A stretch of 48,107 nucleotides of DNA from an uncultured Flavobacteriales bacterium (lineage in GTDB: Bacteria > Bacteroidota > Bacteroidia > Flavobacteriales_D > Parvicellaceae), in assembly GCA_943787725.1 (NCBI GenBank), contig CALSNM010000012.1, positions 1 through 48,107 of the forward strand, given 5' to 3'. The position numbers were made by a program, and so were the translations under genes. Positions 32,401 through 40,719 of the stretch are shown here, in pieces. The first letter of the stretch is position 1. Each line of letters opens with the position of its first letter. The notes under the pieces are model-generated. The model worked only from the letters and a program-made list of their open reading frames with translations. It was not told the DNA's origin and ran no database searches.

Positions 32401-33841
32401 GGCATTAGCATATCAATGGGATTTTGGAACGGGAGGACCAATCGACAATGCGCAAAGTCCCTCAACCTTTTTCTCTTCCGGGTCTTACGACATTGAATTG
32501 GTTGTTTCTACAAGCTATGGATGCACCGACACCTCTATTTACCCAATATATGTTATCGGACCACAAGCCAGTATCATTATAGACAATAACAATATCTGTA
32601 AAGGAGAAGCTATTACTTTTACAATAGATAATTTTGCGGAAGTTGATTTTTTATCATGGGATTTTGGAGACGGTGTTGTTGTTACCGATACTATACCTTT
32701 TAGTCCGATTACGCATACTTATAATTTCTTACCCCCATCCGGGCAAACGTTTGCTTCATTAACCGCTTATGGTATTAACACATCCTGTCCTGCAATAGCT
32801 ACAGTTGATATTTTCATACATGAAGTAAGAGCGGATTTCATTAGGAATGATGGAATTGATACGGTTTTGTGTATAGGTGAAACTTTAACTTTAACAAATA
32901 ATTCGACACTCTCAGATACCTATTCATGGACTTTAGGTGATAGCGGAACCTCAACCTCATCTACAAATTTCGACTATACGTACTCCGTTGCCGATACCTT
33001 TGATATTACTTTGTTTGTTGAAAACTCTGTCCTTGGCTGCAAAGACACAATAATAAAACAAGTAATTGTTGCGCTAGACCCTATACTAGAACTAGTTGGA
33101 GATACTATTTGTTCTTCTGAAACAGCAATTGTGCAAGCGGAAGCAGGAAACCAAAATCCGAATTATACATATTCATGGGAACCACTTTCCGACGTTGTTT
33201 CACCTAATAGCGAAACCACTGCAACTGTGGCCTTGACACAAGATCAATATTTCTATGTATCTGTTGAAGATATTACAACTAATTGTACCTCTGAAGATTC
33301 TGCTTTTGTCTTTATATATTCTAGTATTACCGGTAATGCATTTGATACGCTTATTGTAGTTGGAGAGACGCTTAACTTGCCTGTCGAATATCCAGATAAT
33401 ACTGTAATTTTCACATGGGAGCCAGAAGATGGTTTGAGCTGCACACAATGTAGCAACCCATTGGTTGATCCAGTGCTCCAGAATGTAACTTATTATTTAA
33501 GTGCTACAGATATTTATGGTTGCTCCAATGCTCTTTACATCTTTAATATTGAAATTATTCCGGAAACATTATTAGAAGTACCTACAACCTTTACTCCTAA
33601 TGGAGATGGTATAAATGACATCATATACCTAGAAACTTGGGGAATAAAAGAATTGTACGAATTTGAAATTTACAATAGATGGGGTGAACTTATATTTGTT
33701 ACCACCGACACTAGCGTTGGATGGGATGGATTCTATAACGGAGTTCTTCAAAACAATGATATTTATGTATTTAAAGCACGTGCATTAGATTGGTTTGATG
33801 AGGAGATAATTAAAGAAGGGCACATTCATTTAATGCGTTAA
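29447..33841 (+). CDS. Giant PKD-repeat surface protein with T9SS type B sorting domain
   Basis: A 1464-residue secreted protein. A signal peptide (MKQVRIFFSILFFVGIANSF) is followed by about a dozen PKD-type beta-sandwich repeats, with cores such as YSWDFGNGNTS, WEYDYGDGNSA, ISWDFGDGNNS, WDWDFGDGNTST and FNWDFDDGNTSS. The C-terminus (about 1375-1464) is the gliding-motility-associated type B domain: TTFTPNGDGINDIIYLE, YEFEIYNRWGELIF, WDGFYNGVLQNNDIYVFKAR. Proteins of this build are exported by the T9SS and work as adhesins or motility filaments; no enzymatic domain is visible. The frame is intact over 4.4 kb. It is divergent from the M43-PorP-PorE operon, whose PorP is its probable partner, and ends in a strong terminator. 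Confidence 0.92.
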   Translation: MKQVRIFFSILFFVGIANSFLSQSANIIEGCSPLEVEFTASGGTTWFWDFLDGATSTLENPIHTFTTGTYIVEYSESVSGPIVGTVTITVYDKIIPEYSALTATQGCVPLSVTFDDNNTFTPSGVNIVGYTWTSTGPAISGAPATFLYNNPGVYDLSMNVTTNMASCDTTVNFLDVVSVSTVSADFSIIPTSAGCNPPLTVNFNESSSTNNAPPLSYSWDFGNGNTSILQSPAGQTYSNIGDFTIVLTATDTNGCANSFSSDISVGSPTASFVIPDTVCSNTDFTPINNSSAGSYLWNFGSNANASTSLTIAEPTVQFNSNGFQSITLTTSSGSCSHDTTMQIFVEDAAVSFVSSPGYFCFEPATINFNGSSPNDVLSWEWTFGDDSTATGQSALHEYTIGDTTYSEHGENILSTTLTITTLAGCVAEFTDLDTIHLPWARFMPDVVNGCAPLTVTFSDSSMSNTPSEQIVQWEYDYGDGNSATFLNDNPNSHVFNTPGEYDVVLIITNSSGCTDTSDTIRIEVGDLVALDFSADFTSVCPGEPVTFTSLTPSPSNIDAWHYYSDEDRQFHCYQDSNAVWSYNNATGFQDVTLTGEYNGCWSTITKPNYIEVKGPIADFNFRQDCDTPMDVLFSDSSSDATSISWDFGDGNNSIANTTPHTYAATGDYSVVLTASSATSGCPDSKDSVTVHIRTILANFTTDTLLCGGISYDYDATASTDVNEFCNRGYTWFFSDTTLRPLTSSSPAESIIFNSTDLQTIGLVVEDINGCVDTLIEEIKVFSGISNFSVSDTTICIPSTLTFGDSTIADTVITNWDWDFGDGNTSTVQHPTNIYSVSTGNTIPVTLTTTDITGCTATSQLNLIVYEPASIIGVSPSPANVCVGENIDFTATDFTSQGSSLIFNWDFDDGNTSSSQNDSNEYLLSGIYNVVLSYTEIATGCEDSSIVTVNVQDYPIAGFYSNIDTLAAVCPNQQVNFIDTSFTFGPALAYQWDFGTGGPIDNAQSPSTFFSSGSYDIELVVSTSYGCTDTSIYPIYVIGPQASIIIDNNNICKGEAITFTIDNFAEVDFLSWDFGDGVVVTDTIPFSPITHTYNFLPPSGQTFASLTAYGINTSCPAIATVDIFIHEVRADFIRNDGIDTVLCIGETLTLTNNSTLSDTYSWTLGDSGTSTSSTNFDYTYSVADTFDITLFVENSVLGCKDTIIKQVIVALDPILELVGDTICSSETAIVQAEAGNQNPNYTYSWEPLSDVVSPNSETTATVALTQDQYFYVSVEDITTNCTSEDSAFVFIYSSITGNAFDTLIVVGETLNLPVEYPDNTVIFTWEPEDGLSCTQCSNPLVDPVLQNVTYYLSATDIYGCSNALYIFNIEIIPETLLEVPTTFTPNGDGINDIIYLETWGIKELYEFEIYNRWGELIFVTTDTSVGWDGFYNGVLQNNDIYVFKARALDWFDEEIIKEGHIHLMR

Positions 33842-33889
33842 TTCATTGCAGTTGTCCAGATATATTTATGACACTAAGAATATTTAAGC

Positions 33890-33925
33890 AAAAAAAAAGC
33901 CGAATCAAATGATTCGGCTTTTTTT
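33890..33925. terminator. Bidirectional terminator
   Basis: GCCGAATC (33899-33906) and GATTCGGC (33911-33918) form a perfect stem with an AAAT loop, flanked by an A-run and a T-run. It ends both the PKD gene and the convergent FKBP genes. Confidence 0.92.
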
Positions 33926-33938
33926 ATCAAAACAATTA

Positions 33939-34481
33939 CTAGCTATTAATCGATAACAACTCTATTTCAAATACTAAAGTGGAGTTTGGCCCAATTGGAC
34001 CTTGCCCTCCACTTCCATAACCAGATGAAGCCGGAATAAAAACTCTATATTTTGCTCCTGTCTTCATATGAAGTAACCCTTCAACCCATCCTTTGATCAA
34101 TGGATCTGACATGTTATGTGTAAAAGGCTCTGATCTCTCAACAGAACTATCAAATACAGTTCCATCAATTAGAGTTCCATGATAATGCACCGTTACATTA
34201 TTTTCCATAGTAGGAATATCTCCAGAACCAGGAATTAACTCCAATAATTGAACTCCCGATTCAAGCACCTGTACACCGTCATTCTTTGCGTTATTTGCCA
34301 AAAACGCTGCACCTTCTCTCAAGTTCAAATCCGCAGGACTTTCTACCCTGGGCGGATTTGCAATTTCATTACTTGTAGAGACAACTTCTTCCTTATCCTC
34401 TGTTACAGTTTCTGTTGATGTATTTTCAATGCAACCAGTCATCACCACTGACCCAATTGCAAGTATCCAAAGATTTTTCAT
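33939..34481 (-). CDS. FKBP-type peptidyl-prolyl isomerase, lipoprotein
   Basis: A 180-residue lipoprotein: signal MKNLWILAIGSVVMTGC with the lipidated Cys at 17, an acidic, Ser/Thr-rich linker to about 45, then an FKBP domain with VTVHYHGTLIDGTVFDSS, PLIKGWVEGLLHMKTGAKYR and a C-terminal GPNSTLVFEIELLSI. It speeds folding of proteins at proline bonds, in the periplasm on the outer membrane. It starts 2 bases after the stop of the second FKBP gene upstream, so the pair is one operon and probably a tandem duplication. Confidence 0.9.
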   Translation of the reverse strand: MKNLWILAIGSVVMTGCIENTSTETVTEDKEEVVSTSNEIANPPRVESPADLNLREGAAFLANNAKNDGVQVLESGVQLLELIPGSGDIPTMENNVTVHYHGTLIDGTVFDSSVERSEPFTHNMSDPLIKGWVEGLLHMKTGAKYRVFIPASSGYGSGGQGPIGPNSTLVFEIELLSINS

Positions 34482-34483
34482 AT

Positions 34484-35176
34484 TTATTTATCAACTGAAA
34501 TTAATTCAATTTCAAAAATCAAAGTAGCATATGGTCCTATTTGCGCTCCAGCACCTCTTTCCCCATAAGCCAAGTCATAAGGAATATATAATTTCCATTT
34601 ATCTCCTTCCTTCATCAATTGCAAAGCTTCTGTCCATCCTTTGATTACCCCACTAACTGGAAAAGATGCCGGCTGACCTCTTTCAACAGAACTATCGAAT
34701 ACCGTTCCATCTAATAGCGTTCCTGTGTAATGTGTAGTTACCTTATCATTCAAACCTGGTGTTGCTCCTGACCCCGAAGATAACACCTCATATTGCAATC
34801 CACTAGGGAGCGTTGTTACTTCTTTTCGTTCACCATTTTTTGCTAAATAAGCTGTTCCTTCTTTGGTCGCTTCCTTTGCTTTTTCGGCTTGCATTTGTCC
34901 CATGTACTCATTCAATAAAGGACCTACCTCTTCCTTACTAATTGCCAATTCTGAATCATTCAAAATATCTTGCAACCCCTTTGCCATTGCTTCAACGTTT
35001 AAATCTCCTAAACCTTGTCCTTTTAAATTCTCAGCAATGTTTACACCTATACCGTAACTTACCGAATCTAGTTTTGTTTCTAATTTCATTTCTGTTTTAT
35101 TTTTATTATTCTTTTGAGCTGACATACTCAAACTGCTTGTGAGTAAAATTGTTACTATTATTAATTTAATTTTCAT
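34484..35176 (-). CDS. FKBP-type peptidyl-prolyl isomerase, FkpA/Mip-like
   Basis: A 230-residue periplasmic isomerase. A signal peptide (IKLIIVTILLTSSLSMSAQ) is followed by the Mip/FkpA N-terminal helical dimerisation domain (LDSVSYGIGVNIAENLKGQG, about 33-120), then the FKBP domain with VTTHYTGTLLDGTVFDSS, SGVIKGWTEALQLMKEGDKW and YATLIFEIELISV. It is the first gene of the FKBP pair; a -7 element lies upstream. It is divergent from the tag remnant. Confidence 0.9.
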   Translation of the reverse strand: MKIKLIIVTILLTSSLSMSAQKNNKNKTEMKLETKLDSVSYGIGVNIAENLKGQGLGDLNVEAMAKGLQDILNDSELAISKEEVGPLLNEYMGQMQAEKAKEATKEGTAYLAKNGERKEVTTLPSGLQYEVLSSGSGATPGLNDKVTTHYTGTLLDGTVFDSSVERGQPASFPVSGVIKGWTEALQLMKEGDKWKLYIPYDLAYGERGAGAQIGPYATLIFEIELISVDK

Positions 35177-35196
35177 ATCATGAATTTATTGGTTTG

Positions 35197-35204
35197 CAAA
35201 AATA
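35197..35204 (-). promoter_or_regulatory. -7 element for the FKBP operon
   Basis: Minus-strand TATTTTTG (complement 35197-35204) matches TAnnTTTG and lies 20 bases before the ATG at 35176. No clear -33. Confidence 0.4.
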
Positions 35205-35275
35205 GAATATAATTGGAAAGAAAAAAACGTGCCAATACATTTGAATCGAAAAACAGACGATAACAAAACACAAAT

Positions 35276-35710
35276 TTGAAAATTATACCATACCATTCCT
35301 ACAACTCATTTTTTAAAGCATTGGATAATTTTGATTATCACAAGATAGCGCTTTATGACAAAGAGAAAATTACTGAACTTCTTCAAGATGCTGGAATCAT
35401 TAGAAATAAACTAAAAGTTAGAGCCACTATTTCAAATGCTGTTGCATTTTTGCAAATTCAAAATGAATTTGGTTCTTTCAGTAAGTATGCATGGGGGTTT
35501 ATAAATAACATTCCAATACAAAACAACAACAAATCAATGTCCGAAGTTAAAGCTACTTCCGTAACTTCTGATAAGCTCAGCAAAGATTTAAAGCAACGAG
35601 GATTTAAGTTTATAGGATCAACTGTAATTTATGCGTATATGCTAGCAACAGGAATGGTGAATGATCATACTATTTATTGCTTTAGACACCAAGAAGTCCA
35701 AATAAATTAA
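35276..35710 (+). pseudogene. tag: 5'-truncated DNA-3-methyladenine glycosylase I
   Basis: The open frame encodes the last two thirds of Tag: ALDNFDYHKIALYDKEKI, LLQDAGIIRNKLKVRATI, NEFGSFSKYAWGFINNIP, SKDLKQRGFKFIGSTVIYAY and GMVNDHTIYCF, which keeps the distal zinc His and Cys. About the first 50 residues of the family are missing: the first zinc Cys and His, the YHD-EWG segment, and the catalytic Glu and Trp region QAGLSW. All three frames of the 99 bases upstream to fkpA lack them, so the 5' end is deleted, not frame-shifted. The only start is a TTG at 35276. An active enzyme is unlikely. Its stop overlaps that of the convergent 1670-residue gene by 4 bases. Confidence 0.8.
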
Positions 35711-38700
35711 TTGGTCTCAGTGTCCCAAATATACTCGGATATTACACCGCCATTTTTAAAATAACTGGTACCCCATTTTGCAGAAACTTTTTTGTATTCG
35801 TCACCCTTTACGCCTTTAATTATGATGCGCAATATTGTAATTTCAATCACATCTCCTCGACCGTTTCTTCTTTCGAACATTTTTTCAGTAATCCCTTCCG
35901 GGTATTGAGTCGCTAGCTTTTGTCTATTTGCATCTGCAAACATAGTAGGACTTTGATTTTTAACTCGATCCATGTCCTCAGCATTTTCGATACTTACATC
36001 TTTATTCCTATTGTAATAATCACTGCTTTCATTTTTTAATTCATCTTCATAAGCCTCAAGAGCATCAGCGTTTCTCTCCCGCACATCATCCGCATCAACG
36101 GAAAAATCAGCAATTCTTGTTTCCATTTCCTCATTTGCTAATTCATTATCATAAGTCCTATTTGCACTAAAACCTATCCTATCTCCCTGTTCTTTAAAAT
36201 CTTCTTGCTGGTAATTCTCCATCGACGTAACATTTTCTTGTCGGTGATTATCAGATTCACTTGAAAAATCATTGATACGGGTCTCCATAGTCTCATTCGC
36301 TAATTCATTGTCATACGTTCGATCCGTTCCAAAACCAATTCGGTCTTCTAGTTCCGTAAAATCATCTTGCTGGTAATCCTCCATCGACTCAACATTTTCT
36401 TGGCGATTGTTATCAGATTCACTTGAAAAATCATTGATACGCGTCTCCATAGTCTCATTCGCTAATTCATTGTCATACGTTCGGTCCGTTCCAAAACCAA
36501 TTCGTTCTTCTAGTTCCGTAAAATCATCTTGCTGGTAATCCTCCATCGACTCAACATTTTCTTGGCGATTATTATCAGATTCACTTGAAAAATCATTGAT
36601 ACGCGTCTCCATAGACTCATTCGCTAATTCATTGTCATACGTTCGGTCCGTCCCAAAACCAATTCGTTCTTCTAGTTCTGTAAAATCATCTTGCTGGTAA
36701 TCCTCCATCGACTCAACATTTTCTTGGCGATTGTTATCAGATTCACTTGAAAAATCATTGATACGAGTCTCCATAGTCTCATTCGCTAATTCATTGTCAT
36801 ACGTTCGGTCCGTTCCAAAACCAATTCGTTCTTCTAGTTCCGTAAAATCATCTTGCTGGTAATCCTCCATCGACTCGACATTTTCTTGGCGATTGTTATC
36901 AGATTCACTTGAAAAATCATTGATACGAGTCTCCATAGTCTCATTTGCTAATTCATTGTCATACGTTCGGTCTGTTCCAAAACCAATTCGTTCTTCTAGT
37001 TCGGTAAAATCATCTTGCTGGTAATCCTCCATCGACTCAACATTTTCTTGGCGGTGATTATCAGATTCTGCTATCCCATCATTAATATCGGTAATCAATT
37101 CCTCTTGCTCTTCAAATGTATTGTAATTTTTATCTAGCGTAATTTCTTCACGAATAGATTTAATTGCAAATTCCTTTTCTTGATAATGTTCCATCGACTT
37201 AACATTGTCTTGACGAATACTATCTGAAAATAGGCTAAAATTATTGATTCGTGTCTCCATAGCTTCATGCGCTTCCCCATTGTTGTAAGTCAAATCTTTA
37301 CCCAAGTTAATTTTATTGGTTAATCTCTCACCGCTTTGATCTTTATAGCCAACCATAGATTCTGCATTGCTTTCCCGATGAATATCTGCATCTTTAGAAA
37401 ATTCTGATATTCTGGTTTCCATCTCCTCATTTGCGGCATTAATTTTATCTCCCAGCTCATGCTGATTATCTGTGTTTGTTTGTAACTTTAACGCCTCCTC
37501 TTCCTTTCTATTTCTGATAGTTTCCGCATTTATATCATTGTCATCGATTCTACCACTTGTCATAATAGCCTTTACATCGGATTCTGTGTACTTTCCAGTC
37601 ACGTCTTCTCCATAAAGATCTTTAACAAACTCAACCGGTTGCAGTTTGTTTTGCTTTGATTTATCCGCAGTCAATTGATTCAATAATTCATTAATTTCAT
37701 CAATCTTATTCTGAGGATATGGTGCGCTGGGTCTAATGTTTTTTGCATTTTCAAATGACTTTATAGCCTTTTCATATAATTTGCTTTCAAATTCCGAATT
37801 TCCAGATTTGATATAAGATGAATACAACTTATTCTGTTTATTCTTATCCGCAATTAAATCATTTATCTTTTTTATTTGTTTTGGCGGATAATCATCTCCT
37901 GGCTTCATTCCTCCAGCTCGTTGATAAAGCTCTTTCGATTTTACATAATCCTCCTCACCAAACAGTTTGTCTGCAACATCAATAATTTTTTGGTATTGTT
38001 TATTAACCTCCTCGGTTAAGGAATTTTTCATTTGATTATTTATCCATTGGATTTGCTCCTGTGGATAAGATTCTGAATATTTAATTTTATGGGCTTCTTT
38101 ATACAACTGTTTGGCTGCATCCCAATTTTCAGCATCACGAGCAGCATCTGCCAACGCTATTTTATCCAGGTATTCTTTATCTAATGCGTTATTTTCCCCT
38201 AACTCCTTTAACTTTCTTGCTATAATATCAATTTGTTTTTTTGGATAGTCTTTAGTCAATAATTCCAATGCTTTCTCATAATTACTTTTCGAATTTTGCC
38301 AATCCTCAGAGGCAAATTCACTATCCGCTTTTCTTATTAGATTATTATATTCATCCTTCCTATTTTTTTCTTCGTTTATTTTATTATCAATTTCTGCTAT
38401 TTGATCTTTCGGGTATTGTTTATCTAAGGCGTGTAATGCCTTGTTGTATATAATTCGAGCATCTGGCCAATTTTGGGATTCAAAATAATTATCGGCCTGA
38501 GCTATTAGCGCATTATATTGACTTTCCTTTGATGCGTTTGCAGCATTATCCGCTAGTATCTTTTCAATTTCAACGATTTTCTCCGTAGGATAAGCTTCCG
38601 CTGTTTCAAATTTTGTTGCGCGCTCAAATAGTTCTTTCGCTTTGACATAATTTTCTTCTGCAAACATTTTATCGGCAACATCAATTATTTTTTGATATTG

Positions 38701-40719
38701 TTTGTGCAAATCATCCGTCAATTGAGATTTCATTTTATCATTTATCCAATCTATTTGCTCTTGAGGGTAAGTTTCAGATGGCTTTTCTTTGTTTGCATCT
38801 TTATACAGCTGTTTTGCCGCATCCCAATTTTCTGCATCCCTCGCAGCATCGGCCTTGGAAACAATTTCATCGTATTTAGCAGCCAATTCGTTTTGCCTTG
38901 TTTCTTCGAGTATTTTTGCTTCTACCTCTGATAACTTGTCTTTTATTAACCTATTCCCAGGAAAGATTTTAGAGGCCTCAGTGAATGAAGTTTTAGCCTT
39001 ATCCAGATCCCCATCCTTTAGTTGATTTTTACCACTTTCCAATAAATTATCAAACTCTTCTTTCATTTTTCTTTCCTCTGCATCTGCTGCTTCATTTGCT
39101 GCTTTAGCATCAGCCAAATCTTTCAATTTCAAATCTATTTCTGCTATTTTATCTTTTGGGAATTGCTCATTTGGAAAAATAGCTAATGCTTCTTGGAAAG
39201 TCCATTTTGATGACTCCCAACTTTCCCTTCCAAATTCACCGTTTGCCTTTGAAATAAGATTATCGTACTTCTTTTGTTGCGCAGCCTTATCGGCTTCCTC
39301 ATTAGCTATTTCTTTCAATTTAGCCTCTATTTCAGCTATTTTATCTTTTGGCAATTGCTCATCTGGAAAAATACGCAATGCTTCTTTAAAAGTTGATTTT
39401 GATGACTCCCAATTTTCACTACTATATTCTCCAGTTCCTTTTGAAATAAGATCATCGTATTTCTTTTGCTTTGCAGCATTATCTGCTTTTGCATCAGATA
39501 ACTCTTTAGCCTTCATTATTTGTTTCTTCGGGTAATCTTCATTCGATTTCAATGCCGATGCTTCCTCAAAATCTGAAATTGCGTCATCATATTTTTCTCC
39601 TTTCATAGCTGCATCACCTGAAGCAATTAAGCTATTGTATTTTTCCTCTAGTTCTTTTCTTGATTTTAGAAGAGCTTGAATTTCGGCAATTTTATCTTTT
39701 GGGGCTTTTTCACTTGGTTTTATCTGCGATGCTTCTTTATACAAATCTTCTGCTTCTGGCAGCTTATTTGCCTTGAACTGGACATCGGCTTGTCGCATCT
39801 TATCATTGTATTCTTTAAATAAGGCTGCCTCACCAGCTGACTTTTGTTTATCATTGACCGCTTTAATCTTTTCGTCAGGCAATGAATCATTTGGTTTAAT
39901 TGATTTTGCATTATTGTATTCAACAATAGCGGCGTCAAAATCATTTGTAGCAAGTAATTGATCTCCTTTTTTAATGGCTTTGTTAAATTCTTCATTAAGT
40001 GCTTTTTGCTCTTCGAATTCTTTTAATTTGTTTTCTGCATCGGTTATTTTTGCCGTAATATTCTTGTCATCTTTTATTTTTAGTGCTTCTTTATATTTGG
40101 CAATAGCATTCTCATATTGTTCAGAACCAACAGCATTATCTCCGGCCTTAACTAGCTGAATAAATTTTTGTTCATTTTCATTATCTGCATTAGCAAGGGC
40201 TGCAATAAATTTATCAATTTCTTTTTTACGTGTTTTTATATATCCAAAATCAAAATCCAAATGTCCGGTAGTTGGGTCAATATGAGCTTTTGCCACTGGA
40301 CGGCTGGTAATAACACCATAATCAATATTTGGCTGTTGATTTATTAGAGATGTTCCTAATTCATCTAGATAGGTCTTTTTTTCATTAATATCCTCTGCAA
40401 AAAACCCTTTTTTAGCATCAATTACCACTGATTTACTAACATAACCATCCTTACTGAAAACTACTTTATATATATGTCCATATTCAGCTTCTACCGGTGA
40501 ATACTTTCCAGAGGAGGCTGTTGACACCGTTTTAAATGAAACGTTATCCCTAAAAAACTCAACAGAGACACCCGCTAATTTGCCACCTGAAGAATTTGTA
40601 ATTTTTCCAGAAAACATAAGAATTGGCTGTTCCTCTTCATCTTGGGCAATAATATTGCCTCCATCAAACGTTAGAAATATTGTAATTATAAACAATAATA
40701 TTTTGGTATATCTACCCAT
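35707..40719 (-). CDS. 1670-residue secreted repeat protein (regulatory domain, 14 TPR-like repeats, 54-residue repeats)
   Basis: The start at the ATG at 40719 gives a proper signal peptide (RYTKILLFIITIFLTFDGGN, then IIAQ); the earlier frame to 40782 adds nothing recognisable. After it comes a carboxypeptidase-regulatory-like beta-sandwich (FSGKITNSSGGKLAGVSVEF, about 35-105) and a short conserved block ending in LDFDFGYIKTRKKEIDKF. Then come 14 helical TPR-like repeats of about 60 residues (about 185-1025), a linker, a 54-residue repeat array (about 1080-1545), and a C-terminal domain of about 90 residues (EGITEKMFERRNGRGDVIEI). It has no T9SS sorting domain. Proteins with this N-terminal half recur in Bacteroidota next to T9SS genes; the role is unknown. 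A periplasmic or surface scaffold is likely. The frame is intact throughout. Confidence 0.85.
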   Translation of the reverse strand: MGRYTKILLFIITIFLTFDGGNIIAQDEEEQPILMFSGKITNSSGGKLAGVSVEFFRDNVSFKTVSTASSGKYSPVEAEYGHIYKVVFSKDGYVSKSVVIDAKKGFFAEDINEKKTYLDELGTSLINQQPNIDYGVITSRPVAKAHIDPTTGHLDFDFGYIKTRKKEIDKFIAALANADNENEQKFIQLVKAGDNAVGSEQYENAIAKYKEALKIKDDKNITAKITDAENKLKEFEEQKALNEEFNKAIKKGDQLLATNDFDAAIVEYNNAKSIKPNDSLPDEKIKAVNDKQKSAGEAALFKEYNDKMRQADVQFKANKLPEAEDLYKEASQIKPSEKAPKDKIAEIQALLKSRKELEEKYNSLIASGDAAMKGEKYDDAISDFEEASALKSNEDYPKKQIMKAKELSDAKADNAAKQKKYDDLISKGTGEYSSENWESSKSTFKEALRIFPDEQLPKDKIAEIEAKLKEIANEEADKAAQQKKYDNLISKANGEFGRESWESSKWTFQEALAIFPNEQFPKDKIAEIDLKLKDLADAKAANEAADAEERKMKEEFDNLLESGKNQLKDGDLDKAKTSFTEASKIFPGNRLIKDKLSEVEAKILEETRQNELAAKYDEIVSKADAARDAENWDAAKQLYKDANKEKPSETYPQEQIDWINDKMKSQLTDDLHKQYQKIIDVADKMFAEENYVKAKELFERATKFETAEAYPTEKIVEIEKILADNAANASKESQYNALIAQADNYFESQNWPDARIIYNKALHALDKQYPKDQIAEIDNKINEEKNRKDEYNNLIRKADSEFASEDWQNSKSNYEKALELLTKDYPKKQIDIIARKLKELGENNALDKEYLDKIALADAARDAENWDAAKQLYKEAHKIKYSESYPQEQIQWINNQMKNSLTEEVNKQYQKIIDVADKLFGEEDYVKSKELYQRAGGMKPGDDYPPKQIKKINDLIADKNKQNKLYSSYIKSGNSEFESKLYEKAIKSFENAKNIRPSAPYPQNKIDEINELLNQLTADKSKQNKLQPVEFVKDLYGEDVTGKYTESDVKAIMTSGRIDDNDINAETIRNRKEEEALKLQTNTDNQHELGDKINAANEEMETRISEFSKDADIHRESNAESMVGYKDQSGERLTNKINLGKDLTYNNGEAHEAMETRINNFSLFSDSIRQDNVKSMEHYQEKEFAIKSIREEITLDKNYNTFEEQEELITDINDGIAESDNHRQENVESMEDYQQDDFTELEERIGFGTDRTYDNELANETMETRINDFSSESDNNRQENVESMEDYQQDDFTELEERIGFGTDRTYDNELANETMETRINDFSSESDNNRQENVESMEDYQQDDFTELEERIGFGTDRTYDNELANESMETRINDFSSESDNNRQENVESMEDYQQDDFTELEERIGFGTDRTYDNELANETMETRINDFSSESDNNRQENVESMEDYQQDDFTELEDRIGFGTDRTYDNELANETMETRINDFSSESDNHRQENVTSMENYQQEDFKEQGDRIGFSANRTYDNELANEEMETRIADFSVDADDVRERNADALEAYEDELKNESSDYYNRNKDVSIENAEDMDRVKNQSPTMFADANRQKLATQYPEGITEKMFERRNGRGDVIEITILRIIIKGVKGDEYKKVSAKWGTSYFKNGGVISEYIWDTETN
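36219..37068 (-). repeat. 162-bp tandem repeat array inside the 1670-residue gene
   Basis: The motif CCATCGAC recurs at 36219, 36381, 36543, 36705, 36867 and 37029, exactly 162 bases apart. The unit codes for 54 residues built from VESMEDYQQDDFTELEERIG, FGTDRTYDNELANETMETRI and NDFSSESDN. Five units are nearly identical in DNA; the last toward the C-terminus is diverged (TSMENYQQEDF), as are two or three older copies on the N-terminal side up to about 37460. The near-identity points to recent expansion. Confidence 0.95.
37645..40175 (-). repeat. Fourteen degenerate TPR-like repeats, coding
   Basis: Protein-level repeats of about 57-70 residues with the pattern Y-x-x-L/I-I-x-x-A/G-D ... W-x-x-A/S-K-x-x-Y/F-x-x-A ... 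Y-P-x-x-Q/K-I-x-x-I. Units 8-9 and 12-13 are much closer to each other (both have ADAARDAENWDAAKQLYK and QYQKIIDVADK) than to the rest, showing a block duplication of about four units. Confidence 0.8.

Noticed and set aside
36219..37068. 162-bp repeats as a CRISPR array or mobile element
   Set aside because: Units are head-to-tail with no spacers, keep a reading frame of 54 codons and lie within a single large gene.
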